A stretch of 38,511 nucleotides of DNA. Source: Terriglobia bacterium. GTDB lineage: Bacteria > Acidobacteriota > Terriglobia > Terriglobales > Acidobacteriaceae. Where the stretch lies: contig JAIQFF010000032.1 in the NCBI GenBank assembly GCA_020073395.1, positions 1-38,511 of the forward strand, written 5' to 3'. Under the pieces are notes generated by a model. The model searched no databases, had not been told where the DNA came from, and saw only the letters and a list, made by a program, of their open reading frames with translations. The translations under genes were made by a program, and so were the position numbers. Below, piece after piece: positions 23,352 to 32,892 of this stretch; positions within the stretch are counted from its first letter, which is position 1, and each line of letters begins with the position of its first letter.

Positions 23352-24824
23352 TCAGCTTGCGAGGGCCTCAGCCTTTTTGCGGACTTCCGCCGCAAAGCCC
23401 GCGTCTTTCAGCGATTCTAGATTGATTTCCACGTTAGCCAGCGCGCCTTGAATGGCCGCCCGTGCCAGGGCCGTCGCCGTGGTCAAGTCCGACTTCATGT
23501 TCGGATTTGTAATGGGCTGCAACCGCTCCACGATCCCCACCACTTCCCTTGCCCGCTCCGCCACGCTCAGGGGGACGCTGGTCGCCTGCTTCAGAGCAGC
23601 GTCAATGATGCCGTCCGCACTGGCCGACTCCCTGGCCTGCTTGTACGCCTTCATCACCGCGTTGTACGACTCCGCGTCGGCCTCGATGGCCGCCTTCAAT
23701 TCTTCGCGTAACGTCGACAACCGCGCAATGGCCTCACTCAGTTCACGTTCGTGCTGCAGGTAAGCCTTCTTGCCCCGAGACATGGAAGCCACCATGGTTG
23801 CAAGCCCCGCCGCCATGGCGCCGCTGGCCGCCGCCGCGCTTCCGCCGCCGGGGGTAGCAGTAGGTGCCGCGAGCTGTTCCACAAATGGTTCGACCCCGGC
23901 GCGCAATCCGCCAATCGCCATCTTGCCGCCCATCACCGCGGCCAGCCGGTTTTCCAGAATCAGAGAGGAATCGAAATTTTCCACCTGCAAAAACCATTCG
24001 GCCGCCGACTCCAATGCTTTCTTCGGAATCAGACCCACAATCTCGCTGCTCACCGGCGTAACGCCATAGCGCTCCGCTTCCCGCTTCACCACTTCAAACA
24101 CACGGTGGATCGGGGTCTGCTCAAAGTCGGTCAGGTTCATCGAGACTTGCGCCAGCCCCCGAACCAGAAACCCTGCTCCCTTGACGAAGCGCATCCCGCC
24201 GCTCGAAAAGCGGACCGCTTTGGCGATCTTCTTGGCGATTTCGACATCGGGAGTGTTCAGAAAGACGTTGTAGGCAATAAGAAACTTGCGCGCGCCCACG
24301 ACCGTCGCGCCCGCCGAAGGATGCACCCGAGGCTCGCCGTAGTCGGGTTTTCGCGCCGGGTTGGTCGCGATCTCCGCCCGTATGCCCTCAAATTGCCCGC
24401 GCCGGATGTTCTCCAGGTTCTGCCGTTCGGGCGAGGTTGCCGCCGCTTCGTAGAGGTACACCGGAACCTGGTAGCGCTTCCAGATTTGTTCGCCGACATA
24501 CCGCGCCATGGCGACACAGTCTTCAATCGTCACTCCATCAATAGGAATAAACGGCACCACGTCCGCCGCGCCCATGCGCGGATGCGCTCCCTGGTGCTGG
24601 TTCAGATCGATTAACTCCGCCGCTTTGCCCACGCCCCGAATGGCGGCTTCCTGGATAGGCTCCCGCTCCCCCACCAGCGTAATCACGCAGCGGTTATGAT
24701 CGGCGTCCATCTCACGATCCAGCAGGAAGACGCCATCCATCTTCATGGCCTCGACAATCGCATCCACCTTCGCTTTGTCGCGGCCCTCAGAGAAATTTGG
24801 AACACACTCGACAAGAGTTGACAT
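23352..24824 (-). CDS. ftcD: Fused glutamate formimidoyltransferase / formimidoyl-THF cyclodeaminase
   Basis: A 490-residue two-domain enzyme of histidine breakdown. The N-terminal part (1-300) is the formiminotransferase: VECVPNFSEGRD at the start and His81 in NQHQGAHPRMGA as the catalytic histidine. The C-terminal part (310-490) is the cyclodeaminase, with the glycine-rich PGGGSAAAASGAMAAGL at 325-340. The first domain passes the formimino group from formiminoglutamate to tetrahydrofolate and the second releases ammonia to give methenyl-THF. The fusion is known from mammals and several bacteria. No other hut genes are in the window. Confidence 0.95.
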   Translation of the reverse strand: MSTLVECVPNFSEGRDKAKVDAIVEAMKMDGVFLLDREMDADHNRCVITLVGEREPIQEAAIRGVGKAAELIDLNQHQGAHPRMGAADVVPFIPIDGVTIEDCVAMARYVGEQIWKRYQVPVYLYEAAATSPERQNLENIRRGQFEGIRAEIATNPARKPDYGEPRVHPSAGATVVGARKFLIAYNVFLNTPDVEIAKKIAKAVRFSSGGMRFVKGAGFLVRGLAQVSMNLTDFEQTPIHRVFEVVKREAERYGVTPVSSEIVGLIPKKALESAAEWFLQVENFDSSLILENRLAAVMGGKMAIGGLRAGVEPFVEQLAAPTATPGGGSAAAASGAMAAGLATMVASMSRGKKAYLQHERELSEAIARLSTLREELKAAIEADAESYNAVMKAYKQARESASADGIIDAALKQATSVPLSVAERAREVVGIVERLQPITNPNMKSDLTTATALARAAIQGALANVEINLESLKDAGFAAEVRKKAEALAS

Positions 24825-24850
24825 ACGCGGAAAAGAATATCACCGAGGGT

Positions 24851-24894
24851 GCCCCATCCTCGTCTCTCCGTTCTTTGGAGAGACAGGGTGGGGC
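24851..24894. terminator. Hairpin repeat GCCCCATCCT ... GGAGAGACAGGGTGGGGC
   Basis: A long two-part stem: GCCCCATCCT pairs with AGGGTGGGGC (one G-U) and TCTCTCC with GGAGAGA around a short T-rich loop. A near-identical copy lies at 29294-29337 between two convergent genes, so both copies probably act as transcription terminators. Confidence 0.65.
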
Positions 24895-24910
24895 CTTTGG
24901 GCTTTTGCAT

Positions 24911-24937
24911 GCGAGGGCGGGACGCCGGCGCTACGAA
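24911..24937. repeat. Partial GGGCGGGACGCCGGCGCTAC repeat
   Basis: A truncated member of the family at 7029-7100 and 28590-28656 (gcgagggcgggacgccggcg then ctac), lying between the hairpin and the DUF885 gene stop. Confidence 0.6.
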
Positions 24938-24947
24938 AATCACATGC

Positions 24948-26702
24948 TCACTGAGCCTTAACAAAATCCTCCATCACCGCCTTGCGCATAAGGTCGGGAG
25001 GCAGCAAGCCCTGCGCCAGGATAAAGTCATGGAATTTCTTCTGGTTGAACTTCGCACCAAGTGAAGCTTCCACGTCCTTCCGCAAAGCAAGCAGCTTGGT
25101 GTACCCGTAGAAGTAGCTGTTGGCTTGCCCCGGGGCGCGATACGTATAACGCTCAACCTCCTCCTGTGCGAAGGCGTGCGACTGCACCACGTCCTGCTCC
25201 AGCACGCGAAACGCGTCGGCCGGCTGAATCTTTCCCGCCTGCAATTCAGGATCGAGAAAAGCCCGCGCCGCCCGCAGCAGCCGGTAGTCGAGCGATACCA
25301 ACTGCCCTTCCAACGGCATGTAGGGTCGAATGAGGTACTCCGAGTAGAGGCCCCAACCCTCCACATTTGTGCTGTTGAACGCATAACGAATCCGCGCCAG
25401 CGAGACGCCATGTTCGAGCATGGAATCGAACTGCAGCTCGTGACCAGGGCGCGCCTCGTGGGCAGTGAGCGTCCACGCCGCGGCATCGAAGGTAAAGTCG
25501 TCGTATTTTTCGGCGCTGGCCTGGCCCGGGCCCGCAGGGATATTCAGGGGCAAAACAAACTCTCCCTTCTGCCCCGTATTGTGCAGAAATGGGGGAGGCA
25601 CCATGTGCGGCGCCGGCTGCTGTGCGGTCTCTGCCGCGGTGGCAATCCGGATCCGCGCCGGGCGGTCCGGCAGGCTGACAATCTGTTTATCGACGATGAT
25701 TTTCTCAATCTGCTTTAAGCGCTCCTGGTAAAGGGGCAGAATGGCGTCGCCCACCAGTTGTTGTTTCTTCAGCTCGCGGATCACGTCGCGATAGTCGCTC
25801 GAAGGCAGGTGCCGTTGCTTCGCGATCTGCTCCGCAATCGGCTTCATCTCCGCCTGAAGTTCGCTGAATGCCTGGTGCGCCATGGTGGCAACCTGGGCGG
25901 GTGGAATGTCGATGCCGTACTCTTCCAGATTCAGTGCATACTCCTCGGACGGAAGTCGGAAATCATTGCGGGCCTTGGGCAGCACATTGGCTTTGGTCCA
26001 CGCGTCATACTCGATGAGCTGGGATTTCAGCTTGTTGTACGCCTCCTGCCAGTCCGTGAGTTTGTACATCTCAAGCAGGGTGGCGACGCCCTCCATGTAG
26101 TTGGGATTGCGCGCCAGTTCGGTTTCAATCTCGGTGCGGGCGGGATAAACCATGTCCGGCTTGGCCATCTGCTCCATCACGCGTTGCTTCAGGATGTCGG
26201 CGAGTGGCTTGTATCCCGGCTCCATCCCGGCATATTTTCGGATGCGGACCACGGCAGCGGGCCTTCGTTCCGAAGGAGTCTGTTCATCCAGCAGCACCCG
26301 CAGGCCGCTGAAGACCCTTTCGCTGGCGTTCAGGTAATCCACTTTGTGCGCGCGTTCGAAGTCCTGCTCCCTGAACTGCAGCTCGGTCTTGCGGATCAGG
26401 ATTTCAAGATCCTGCGTCACTTCCTTCTGCTTCTGCTGTCCCCCGGCATTCTTCAGCGTCCCGAGCACGGCCTCGGCCTCCTGCCGCTCCTGGTCTTCAT
26501 CAGCCAACGTCGGTTGGGATACGTCGGTGTCGAATTGACTTAGCCCTTGGTTCGAACCTAACTCAGGAGTGTGCTTCATCTCGACCGCCAGCAGGAGGTT
26601 GGTGTACTTGTTGCTGGCGGCGATCCAGTCCGTCGGCGCCTGGGCGCAAACCGGCAGGCACAACAAGGCAAGTGCAAGGAATATGGCAAGTCTGCGAATC
26701 AA
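24948..26702 (-). CDS. DUF885 family exported protein, putative metallopeptidase
   Basis: A 584-residue protein. I chose TTG 26702 because the first residues then form a clean signal peptide (MIRRLAIFLALALLCLPVCA) with CGGAGA upstream, and the gene no longer overlaps its neighbour; GTG 26738 is the alternative. The C-terminal half holds TAHEARPGHELQF, whose HExxxxH-like spacing of His and Glu is the signature of the DUF885 family, thought to be zinc-dependent peptidases. FDDFTFDAAAW-like and NVEGWGLYSEYL blocks follow. It should act in the periplasm or outside the cell. Substrate unknown. Confidence 0.85.
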   Translation of the reverse strand: MIRRLAIFLALALLCLPVCAQAPTDWIAASNKYTNLLLAVEMKHTPELGSNQGLSQFDTDVSQPTLADEDQERQEAEAVLGTLKNAGGQQKQKEVTQDLEILIRKTELQFREQDFERAHKVDYLNASERVFSGLRVLLDEQTPSERRPAAVVRIRKYAGMEPGYKPLADILKQRVMEQMAKPDMVYPARTEIETELARNPNYMEGVATLLEMYKLTDWQEAYNKLKSQLIEYDAWTKANVLPKARNDFRLPSEEYALNLEEYGIDIPPAQVATMAHQAFSELQAEMKPIAEQIAKQRHLPSSDYRDVIRELKKQQLVGDAILPLYQERLKQIEKIIVDKQIVSLPDRPARIRIATAAETAQQPAPHMVPPPFLHNTGQKGEFVLPLNIPAGPGQASAEKYDDFTFDAAAWTLTAHEARPGHELQFDSMLEHGVSLARIRYAFNSTNVEGWGLYSEYLIRPYMPLEGQLVSLDYRLLRAARAFLDPELQAGKIQPADAFRVLEQDVVQSHAFAQEEVERYTYRAPGQANSYFYGYTKLLALRKDVEASLGAKFNQKKFHDFILAQGLLPPDLMRKAVMEDFVKAQ

Positions 26703-26718
26703 CGTGGTCTCCGATCTC

Positions 26719-27309
26719 TTAATACTTTGGCTTTCCACCGCTACCGAAAAATTTTCCGATCCCCACCCGCACCTGGATGGTGTTGATCCCGGGATTGGGA
26801 TCGCTCAACCCGGCGTTCGAAATATGCATATAGCGCAGCTCCACGCTCCAGTTGCGCGAGTCTCCCAGAACGTGCGCTCCCAGGGCGGCGGAGGATGTGA
26901 AGTTCACCCGGTCAGTTCCAGCCGGAACGTCATGGTTGGTAAACAGGGTGCCGCCGCTGAGTTCAAGATAAGGCACGACTGTTCCCCGCGTGGCAAAATT
27001 CCACTTCAGGTTCAGGGGATTGAAACCGATTCCGTACGCTGTGTTGGCAGGCTGGAACACCAGAAATGCTGGTATGGCATCCAGTGCATACTCGAATCGT
27101 CCTTTAAGAAATCCAGGCCCGTGGGGCCGGGTAAGAATCCATCCGTAACGCAGCCCGGCGTTCCACACCCCGGTATTCGAGGTGCCGCCAGAGACGGAGT
27201 GGCCGCCCCCAGTCCAAATCTGAATCTCGTGCCCGCCATCCTCGATCCGGGCCTGGCCCCAGGTCAGCGAAGCGCAGAACAGGAGCAGTATGCCCAAGAG
27301 TCTCGTCAT
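26719..27309 (-). CDS. PagL-like lipid A 3-O-deacylase / acyloxyacyl hydrolase
   Basis: A 196-residue outer-membrane protein. ATG 27309 (MTRLLGILLLFCASLTWG) gives a signal peptide; the longer frame would translate a repeat element. The end of the protein has YMHISNAGLSDPNPGIN, matching the HxSN active-site motif and NPG region of PagL, which removes the 3-linked acyl chain from lipid A. The rest shows alternating strands with aromatic residues, as expected of a beta barrel, and it ends KY after a glycine-rich strand. It fits a Gram-negative envelope. It lies 16 bp upstream of the DUF885 gene and is likely cotranscribed with it. Confidence 0.83.
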   Translation of the reverse strand: MTRLLGILLLFCASLTWGQARIEDGGHEIQIWTGGGHSVSGGTSNTGVWNAGLRYGWILTRPHGPGFLKGRFEYALDAIPAFLVFQPANTAYGIGFNPLNLKWNFATRGTVVPYLELSGGTLFTNHDVPAGTDRVNFTSSAALGAHVLGDSRNWSVELRYMHISNAGLSDPNPGINTIQVRVGIGKFFGSGGKPKY

Positions 27310-27350
27310 GAGCCCGTCACGATATCGTAAAGTTCCGAACATGACAATCG

Positions 27351-27458
27351 TGTGGGTTGGACATTCCTCTCCGACGCCTTTGACTTTGGTTTTCGTTATC
27401 GAATTACGACAGAGCAAACCAAAGCCAAGAGCATCGGACAGGAGTTTCCGACCCACAC
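27351..27458. repeat. 108-bp inverted-repeat element related to 20357-20560
   Basis: Ends GTGTGGGTTGGACATTCC and GGAGTTTCCGACCCACAC are inverted, and the inner part keeps GACGCCTTTGACTTTGG with a mirrored CCAAAGCC. It is half as long as the other copy. It lies between the SDR stop and the PagL-like start, where it may influence PagL expression. Confidence 0.8.
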
Positions 27459-27467
27459 AACAACAAG

Positions 27468-28208
27468 TCACAAACCCAATCCGCCATCCACCACCAGTAT
27501 CTGCCCGGTAATGAAGTGGGGCGCGGTAGCGAAAAAGAGCGCGGCGGCGGCAATCTCTTCGCCTTTGCCGTTACGCTGCATCGGAGTCTGCCGGGCCATC
27601 TTCTTCATAAATGATGTTGCCGATTTCTCTCCTAGATCGATCATTCCTGGCGCCACGCAGTTCACAGAGATCTCGGGCGCCAGAGCTTTAGCCATCACCT
27701 GGGTCAGCATGTGGATCGCGGCCTTCGACGAACAATAGTGCGCATGACTGGCCCAGGGACGCAGACCACCCAGCGAACCCATATTGATGATCTTTCCCCG
27801 CCGCTCCCGCAAGTGCTTCAGCGCTTCGCGCGAGACCAGGAAGGGGCCGCGAGTATTGGACGCGAATATGGCGTCCCATTGTTGGAGCGTCAGTTTGTCG
27901 AATTCTGCAGTCTCATAGTTGGCGGCATTATTGACCAGAATGTCGATCCCGCCCAACTCCTTCACTGTTTCCTTGATCGCCGATCTCACGCTCTTCTCTT
28001 CCGTGATGTCACAACGCAGCGCCACAGCGCGGCCCCCAAAGCTCCCCACGTCGATCACGGTATGCTGCGCCTCGCGTGCGGAGTTGCGAAAAGTGATGGC
28101 CACATCAGCCCCTGCCTCTGCGAGTCTCAAAGCGATAGCTCGCCCTAAGCGCCGCGCCCCGCCCGTAATCAGAACGGTCTTCCCAGAAAGTGATTGGCCG
28201 CGATCCAT
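27468..28208 (-). CDS. Short-chain dehydrogenase/reductase
   Basis: A 246-residue classical SDR. I chose ATG 28208 (MDRGQSLSGKTVLITGG) because the longer frame runs into a repeat. The NAD(P)-binding motif TGGARRLG (15-22), NNAA (93-96) and the catalytic Ser145, Tyr158 and Lys162 (YCSSK) are all present. GGARRLG and the Arg41 in ITFRNS favour NADPH, as in FabG-like ketoreductases and pteridine reductases. The C-terminal FFATAPHFITGQILVVDGGLGL is typical. The substrate cannot be told from the sequence. Confidence 0.92.
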   Translation of the reverse strand: MDRGQSLSGKTVLITGGARRLGRAIALRLAEAGADVAITFRNSAREAQHTVIDVGSFGGRAVALRCDITEEKSVRSAIKETVKELGGIDILVNNAANYETAEFDKLTLQQWDAIFASNTRGPFLVSREALKHLRERRGKIINMGSLGGLRPWASHAHYCSSKAAIHMLTQVMAKALAPEISVNCVAPGMIDLGEKSATSFMKKMARQTPMQRNGKGEEIAAAALFFATAPHFITGQILVVDGGLGL

Positions 28209-28236
28209 GCTGGGGATTGTAATTGAGAAAGCCCAT

Positions 28237-28314
28237 AGCAGTTGGCAATTGGCATTTGGCGAGGCACGGTTCACCGACGAAGAGCTAGGTGCCAATTGCT
28301 AATTGCCAAGTGCT
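28237..28314. repeat. Inverted repeat with GCCAATTGC arms
   Basis: Arms at 28237-28260 (agcagttggcaattggcatt...) and 28291-28314 (gccaattgctaattgccaag...) are approximate reverse complements, separated by about 30 bp. It lies between divergent genes (SDR and the glutaredoxin-like gene). Confidence 0.65.
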
Positions 28315-28337
28315 TTCCCCCTTGCTAAACTCCGCCC

Positions 28338-28583
28338 ATGGCGGAGCCGCGCCAAGTCGTCGTCTATTCTCGCAAGGGCTGTCATCTTTGCGAAATAGTG
28401 AAGGAAACCTTGACCAAGTTGCAGCGCCGCGGCGGCTTTATCTGGCGTGAAATCGACGTGGAGAGCGACGACGAACTGCGCCGCCGCTTCACTGATGAGG
28501 TCCCAGTCATCTTCATCGACGGCCACAAGGCCTTCAAATACCACATGGATGAGCGCGAATTCCTGCGCAAACTGGCCAGTTAG
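28338..28583 (+). CDS. Glutaredoxin-like (DUF836-type) thioredoxin-fold protein
   Basis: An 81-residue protein with the redox motif CHLC (Cys15, Cys18) after VVVYSRKG and the cis-proline in EVPVIFIDGHKA. This is the short glutaredoxin-like family that may reduce disulfides or act in redox sensing. ATG 28338 follows a short leader. It is divergent from the SDR gene. Full length for the family (about 75-90). Confidence 0.88.
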   Translation: MAEPRQVVVYSRKGCHLCEIVKETLTKLQRRGGFIWREIDVESDDELRRRFTDEVPVIFIDGHKAFKYHMDEREFLRKLAS

Positions 28584-28589
28584 GTTTTA

Positions 28590-28656
28590 GCAGCGCCGGC
28601 GTCCCGCCGCCTGTCTGACGGGCGTCTCGCCCGCCCGGTTCGGGGCCGACACTACG
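28590..28656. repeat. AGCGCCGGCGTCCCGCC palindromic repeat
   Basis: Member of the family at 7029-7100: agcgccggcgtcccgcc, then a GACGGGCGTCTCGCCCG hairpin, ending in gccgacactac. It lies directly after the glutaredoxin-like gene stop. Confidence 0.8.
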
Positions 28657-28759
28657 CCCGCACCATCGGCTTGAGCCCTCCGTAACATCCCCTTTCCAAA
28701 TTTCTGCAAGTAGCATTAGAGGCAGTCCGTCCTCCAAATTCAGCAGTGCGAGAATTCAC

Positions 28760-29287
28760 ATGAGAAATTTCAAGATCTGGGTTTGCTTCCCCCTCGTCTT
28801 CTTGCTGCTGGCCTGCGTGAGCCAGGCGCAGTCGCTGGGCGACGTGGCCCGTCAGCAACGCCAGAAGCAGCAGACAAAGGAACCCAACGCCACGCACAAG
28901 GTCGTTACCAACGACGAGATCCCGGAGTCGCCGGACGCGTCCTCAGACTCCTCGGACAATGCCGATGGAGCACCAGAGTCTTCCGCGCCGGTCGCTTCCA
29001 CCTCAGGGAAAAAAACCGCCGAACAATGGAAGGCCGAGATTCAGGTGAGGAAAGCAAGGATTGCAGCCATACAGAGCCAGGTGGACAAGCTCAACAACTC
29101 GGTTCATTTTGTGGAAGCCAACCGCTATACCAACGGCGTCCAATACAACCAATATCAGCTGAAAAAGCAACAGGAAGCACAACGCCTGCAAAAGCAGTTG
29201 GACGGCGAAAAAAAGCAGTTGGAAGACGCACAGGAATCCGCGCGCAAGTCCGGCTTCGGAACCGCAGTCTACGATCCAGCGAATTGA
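28760..29287 (+). CDS. Exported coiled-coil protein of unknown function
   Basis: A 175-residue protein. The N-terminal hydrophobic stretch ends FLLLACVSQ, which could be a signal peptide or a lipobox (LLAC, Cys19). SLGDVARQQRQKQQ follows, then an acidic, Ser-rich linker (about 50-85) and a long Lys/Gln/Glu-rich coiled coil (about 88-165). This layout is like small exported proteins I associate with this phylum. No enzyme motif. It ends just before a hairpin terminator shared with the convergent EVE gene. Confidence 0.8.
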   Translation: MRNFKIWVCFPLVFLLLACVSQAQSLGDVARQQRQKQQTKEPNATHKVVTNDEIPESPDASSDSSDNADGAPESSAPVASTSGKKTAEQWKAEIQVRKARIAAIQSQVDKLNNSVHFVEANRYTNGVQYNQYQLKKQQEAQRLQKQLDGEKKQLEDAQESARKSGFGTAVYDPAN

Positions 29288-29293
29288 GCGGGT

Positions 29294-29337
29294 GCCCCAT
29301 CCTGGTCTCTCCGTTTTTTGGAGAGACAGGGTGGGAC
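29294..29337. terminator. Bidirectional hairpin terminator between convergent genes
   Basis: GCCCCATCCT-like arm pairs with AGGGTGGGAC, and TCTCTCC with GGAGAGA around a T-rich loop. It sits in the 57-bp gap between the stops of two convergent genes and copies the element at 24851-24894. Confidence 0.7.
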
Positions 29338-29344
29338 CCTTCCA

Positions 29345-29725
29345 TTACTCCCCGGTCAGAAACTTGAACTGCGCCGCGCTCAGCGGCACCACACTCAACC
29401 TTCCCTGCCGCACCAGCGGAGAATCAGCAAAAAGCTTGTGGGCCTTGACTTCAGCCAGTGTCACCGGCTTGGCCAGCGCCTTTCCGACCTTGATCTTCAC
29501 CTGAGGGTTCTTGGGATCGGAGGCGTCCACCGCAACCACCGACGCCGTCCCCACCGCACTCTTACGCTCGCCGGTTTCGTAAATCACCAGCCCGTCGCCC
29601 GGCTTCATCTCCCGCAGATGCTTCAAGGCCACGGGATTCGACACACCGTCCCAGACCGTGTTCTTGTCTCGCTGCAGGTCGGCGAACGAGTATGCGGTAG
29701 GCTCGGTCTTAAGTAGATAGTCCAT
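29345..29725 (-). CDS. EVE domain protein
   Basis: A 126-residue single EVE domain protein, related to the PUA fold. MDYLLKTEPTAYSFADLQRD, then TVWDGVSNPVALKHLREM and GLVIYETGERKSAVG, are the standard blocks (aromatic and GD-rich pocket). EVE domains bind modified bases in DNA or RNA; in bacteria some are joined to restriction enzymes, while stand-alone forms like this one are common and little studied. Full length. ATG 29725. A short inverted repeat at 29740-29800 lies upstream. Confidence 0.92.
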   Translation of the reverse strand: MDYLLKTEPTAYSFADLQRDKNTVWDGVSNPVALKHLREMKPGDGLVIYETGERKSAVGTASVVAVDASDPKNPQVKIKVGKALAKPVTLAEVKAHKLFADSPLVRQGRLSVVPLSAAQFKFLTGE

Positions 29726-29739
29726 AGGAAGAAATTTGA

Positions 29740-29800
29740 AATTTCAGATTGCAGATTGCAAATCCCGGAGGAAGCCGGATTCTACATCTGAAATCTGCAA
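29740..29800. repeat. AT-rich inverted repeat (CAGATTGCAGATT arms)
   Basis: Arms aatttcagattgcagatt (29740-29757) and atctgaaatctgcaa (29786-29800) are approximate reverse complements. It lies between two minus-strand genes. Confidence 0.6.
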
Positions 29801-29804
29801 TGCC

Positions 29805-30245
29805 CTATTGCGGCTTGTCCTTCGAGTTATTGTCCGCCGGCTTCTGTGCCTGCGGCTCGTCTTTCTTCTGCTCCGGATGCTCTTCGTAAATCGAGTACTG
29901 CCCCTGAGGACGCTTCATCTTGACCGTGATCTCCATCGTCGGCTTGTCGATGGCATAGTCGTCGCCGAAGGTCTGAAAGCCCTGCGCCAGCACCTGGATC
30001 CGTAGCTTGCCGTAAGGCACGCCATCAAAGTTGGCCTTGCCCTCTGCGTCGGTCTTGAGCTGGAGTCCGCCCTTGGACTGTTTCCCGTTCTTTTCCACGG
30101 GATGCATGACCACGCTGGCATTGCGAATGGGCTTGCCGTTGTAATCCCGGATCACCACGAAGCTCAGCAGCGCCATGTCGTCCTGCGCCAAGGCTAGCGC
30201 GGCCAGAAAAACTGCGGTTGCGAGGCCGATTGCGAGTTTTCTCAT
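29805..30245 (-). CDS. Exported protein with a carboxypeptidase regulatory-like domain
   Basis: A 146-residue protein from ATG 30245 (MRKLAIGLATAVFLAALALA), a clear signal peptide. The core has VVIRDYNGKPIRNASVVMHPVE, then LKTDAEGKANFDGVPYGKLRIQVLAQGFQ, the pattern of the Ig-like carboxypeptidase regulatory domain that is abundant in Acidobacteria. The C-terminus is a charged, Gln/Lys-rich tail. Such domains usually serve as structural or carbohydrate-binding modules. No partner is evident. Confidence 0.82.
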   Translation of the reverse strand: MRKLAIGLATAVFLAALALAQDDMALLSFVVIRDYNGKPIRNASVVMHPVEKNGKQSKGGLQLKTDAEGKANFDGVPYGKLRIQVLAQGFQTFGDDYAIDKPTMEITVKMKRPQGQYSIYEEHPEQKKDEPQAQKPADNNSKDKPQ

Positions 30246-30406
30246 AGCCGATGTCAATTCTAAGCAGCCTGGAGCCTGCTTGTCACCTTGAACGAAGAAT
30301 GTGACGGCTGCTCTTCTCTGATACTTGGAAACGCTTTCCGCTCCATGTTAGGCCTGGCATAACCTGTCGCTGCTCAATATGTTACAGAGTTCTAACCACG
30401 ATCCAG

Positions 30407-30435
30407 TTGACAACGCCTACCCCATTACCTACAAT
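30407..30435 (+). promoter_or_regulatory. Strong sigma70 promoter of groESL
   Basis: TTGACA (30407-30412), a 17-bp spacer and TACAAT (30430-30435). It overlaps the first base of the CIRCE operator, so HrcA bound there would block RNA polymerase. Confidence 0.85.
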
Positions 30436-30461
30436 TAGCACTCGCCAACAACGAGTGCTAA
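30435..30461 (+). promoter_or_regulatory. CIRCE operator (HrcA binding site)
   Basis: A perfect CIRCE: TTAGCACTC, nine bases, GAGTGCTAA. It identifies the chaperonin operon as HrcA-repressed and heat-inducible. Confidence 0.97.
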
Positions 30462-30536
30462 CAAAAGGAGTTGGCGCGTTCCTTGGCTATCAAATCCCAG
30501 ATCTTAACTCAACACGAACGAAAGGAGTCAGAAAGT

Positions 30537-30863
<327 letters not shown>

Positions 30864-30932
30864 CTGAGAACCGGGAACTCAAAACTGAGTTTTCAAATTT
30901 TTCGCAGGCCAAGCCTGCCACTAAAGCGATAG

Positions 30933-32609
<1,677 letters not shown>

Positions 32610-32653
32610 GAGCAGCTTCTAGCTTCTGGCTATTAGCTTCCAGCTTGAAACCT

Positions 32654-32687
32654 AAGCCCCGTTCTCTTGAGCGGGGCTTTTGCTTTT
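32654..32687 (+). terminator. Rho-independent terminator of groESL
   Basis: Stem AAGCCCCG (32654-32661) / CGGGGCTT (32672-32679) with a 10-nt loop and a T-rich run after it. Confidence 0.85.
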
Positions 32688-32734
32688 GTGGCGGCACGGA
32701 CTGAGTATTGACACGGCTGTGTGGCGGCACCGGC

Positions 32735-32795
32735 TGTGTGGGGACGCGGGCGCCCTCGCCCGTCCAGGCCGAGCGCAGCTCGGCAATGCATGCGT
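32735..32795. repeat. GGGCGCCCTCGCCCGTCC / GAGCGCAGCTC double-hairpin repeat
   Basis: Intergenic copy of the element seen in frame in CoA-transferase subunit A: a GGACGCGGGCGCCCTCGCCC hairpin followed by GCCGAGC...GCTCGGC. A closer copy lies at 37990-38040. Confidence 0.85.
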
Positions 32796-32804
32796 GTGGT
32801 AAAG

Positions 32805-32831
32805 CCACCTTTCGAAAAGCGCGAAAGGTGG
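32805..32831. terminator. Hairpin between groEL and the TIR-like gene
   Basis: Perfect 10-bp stem CCACCTTTCG / CGAAAGGTGG around a 7-nt loop, in the 283-bp gap between convergent genes. It lacks a clear T tract, so terminator use is uncertain. Confidence 0.5.
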
Positions 32832-32892
32832 GGCACCCGGCGCCTTCTTCTTAGTCTTCTACGGCTAGATCCTCGTGCGTGTCTGACTCGGG

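Noticed and set aside
27310..27471. 54-residue N-terminal extension of the PagL-like protein
   Set aside because: It translates the inverted-repeat element; a signal peptide begins at 27309.
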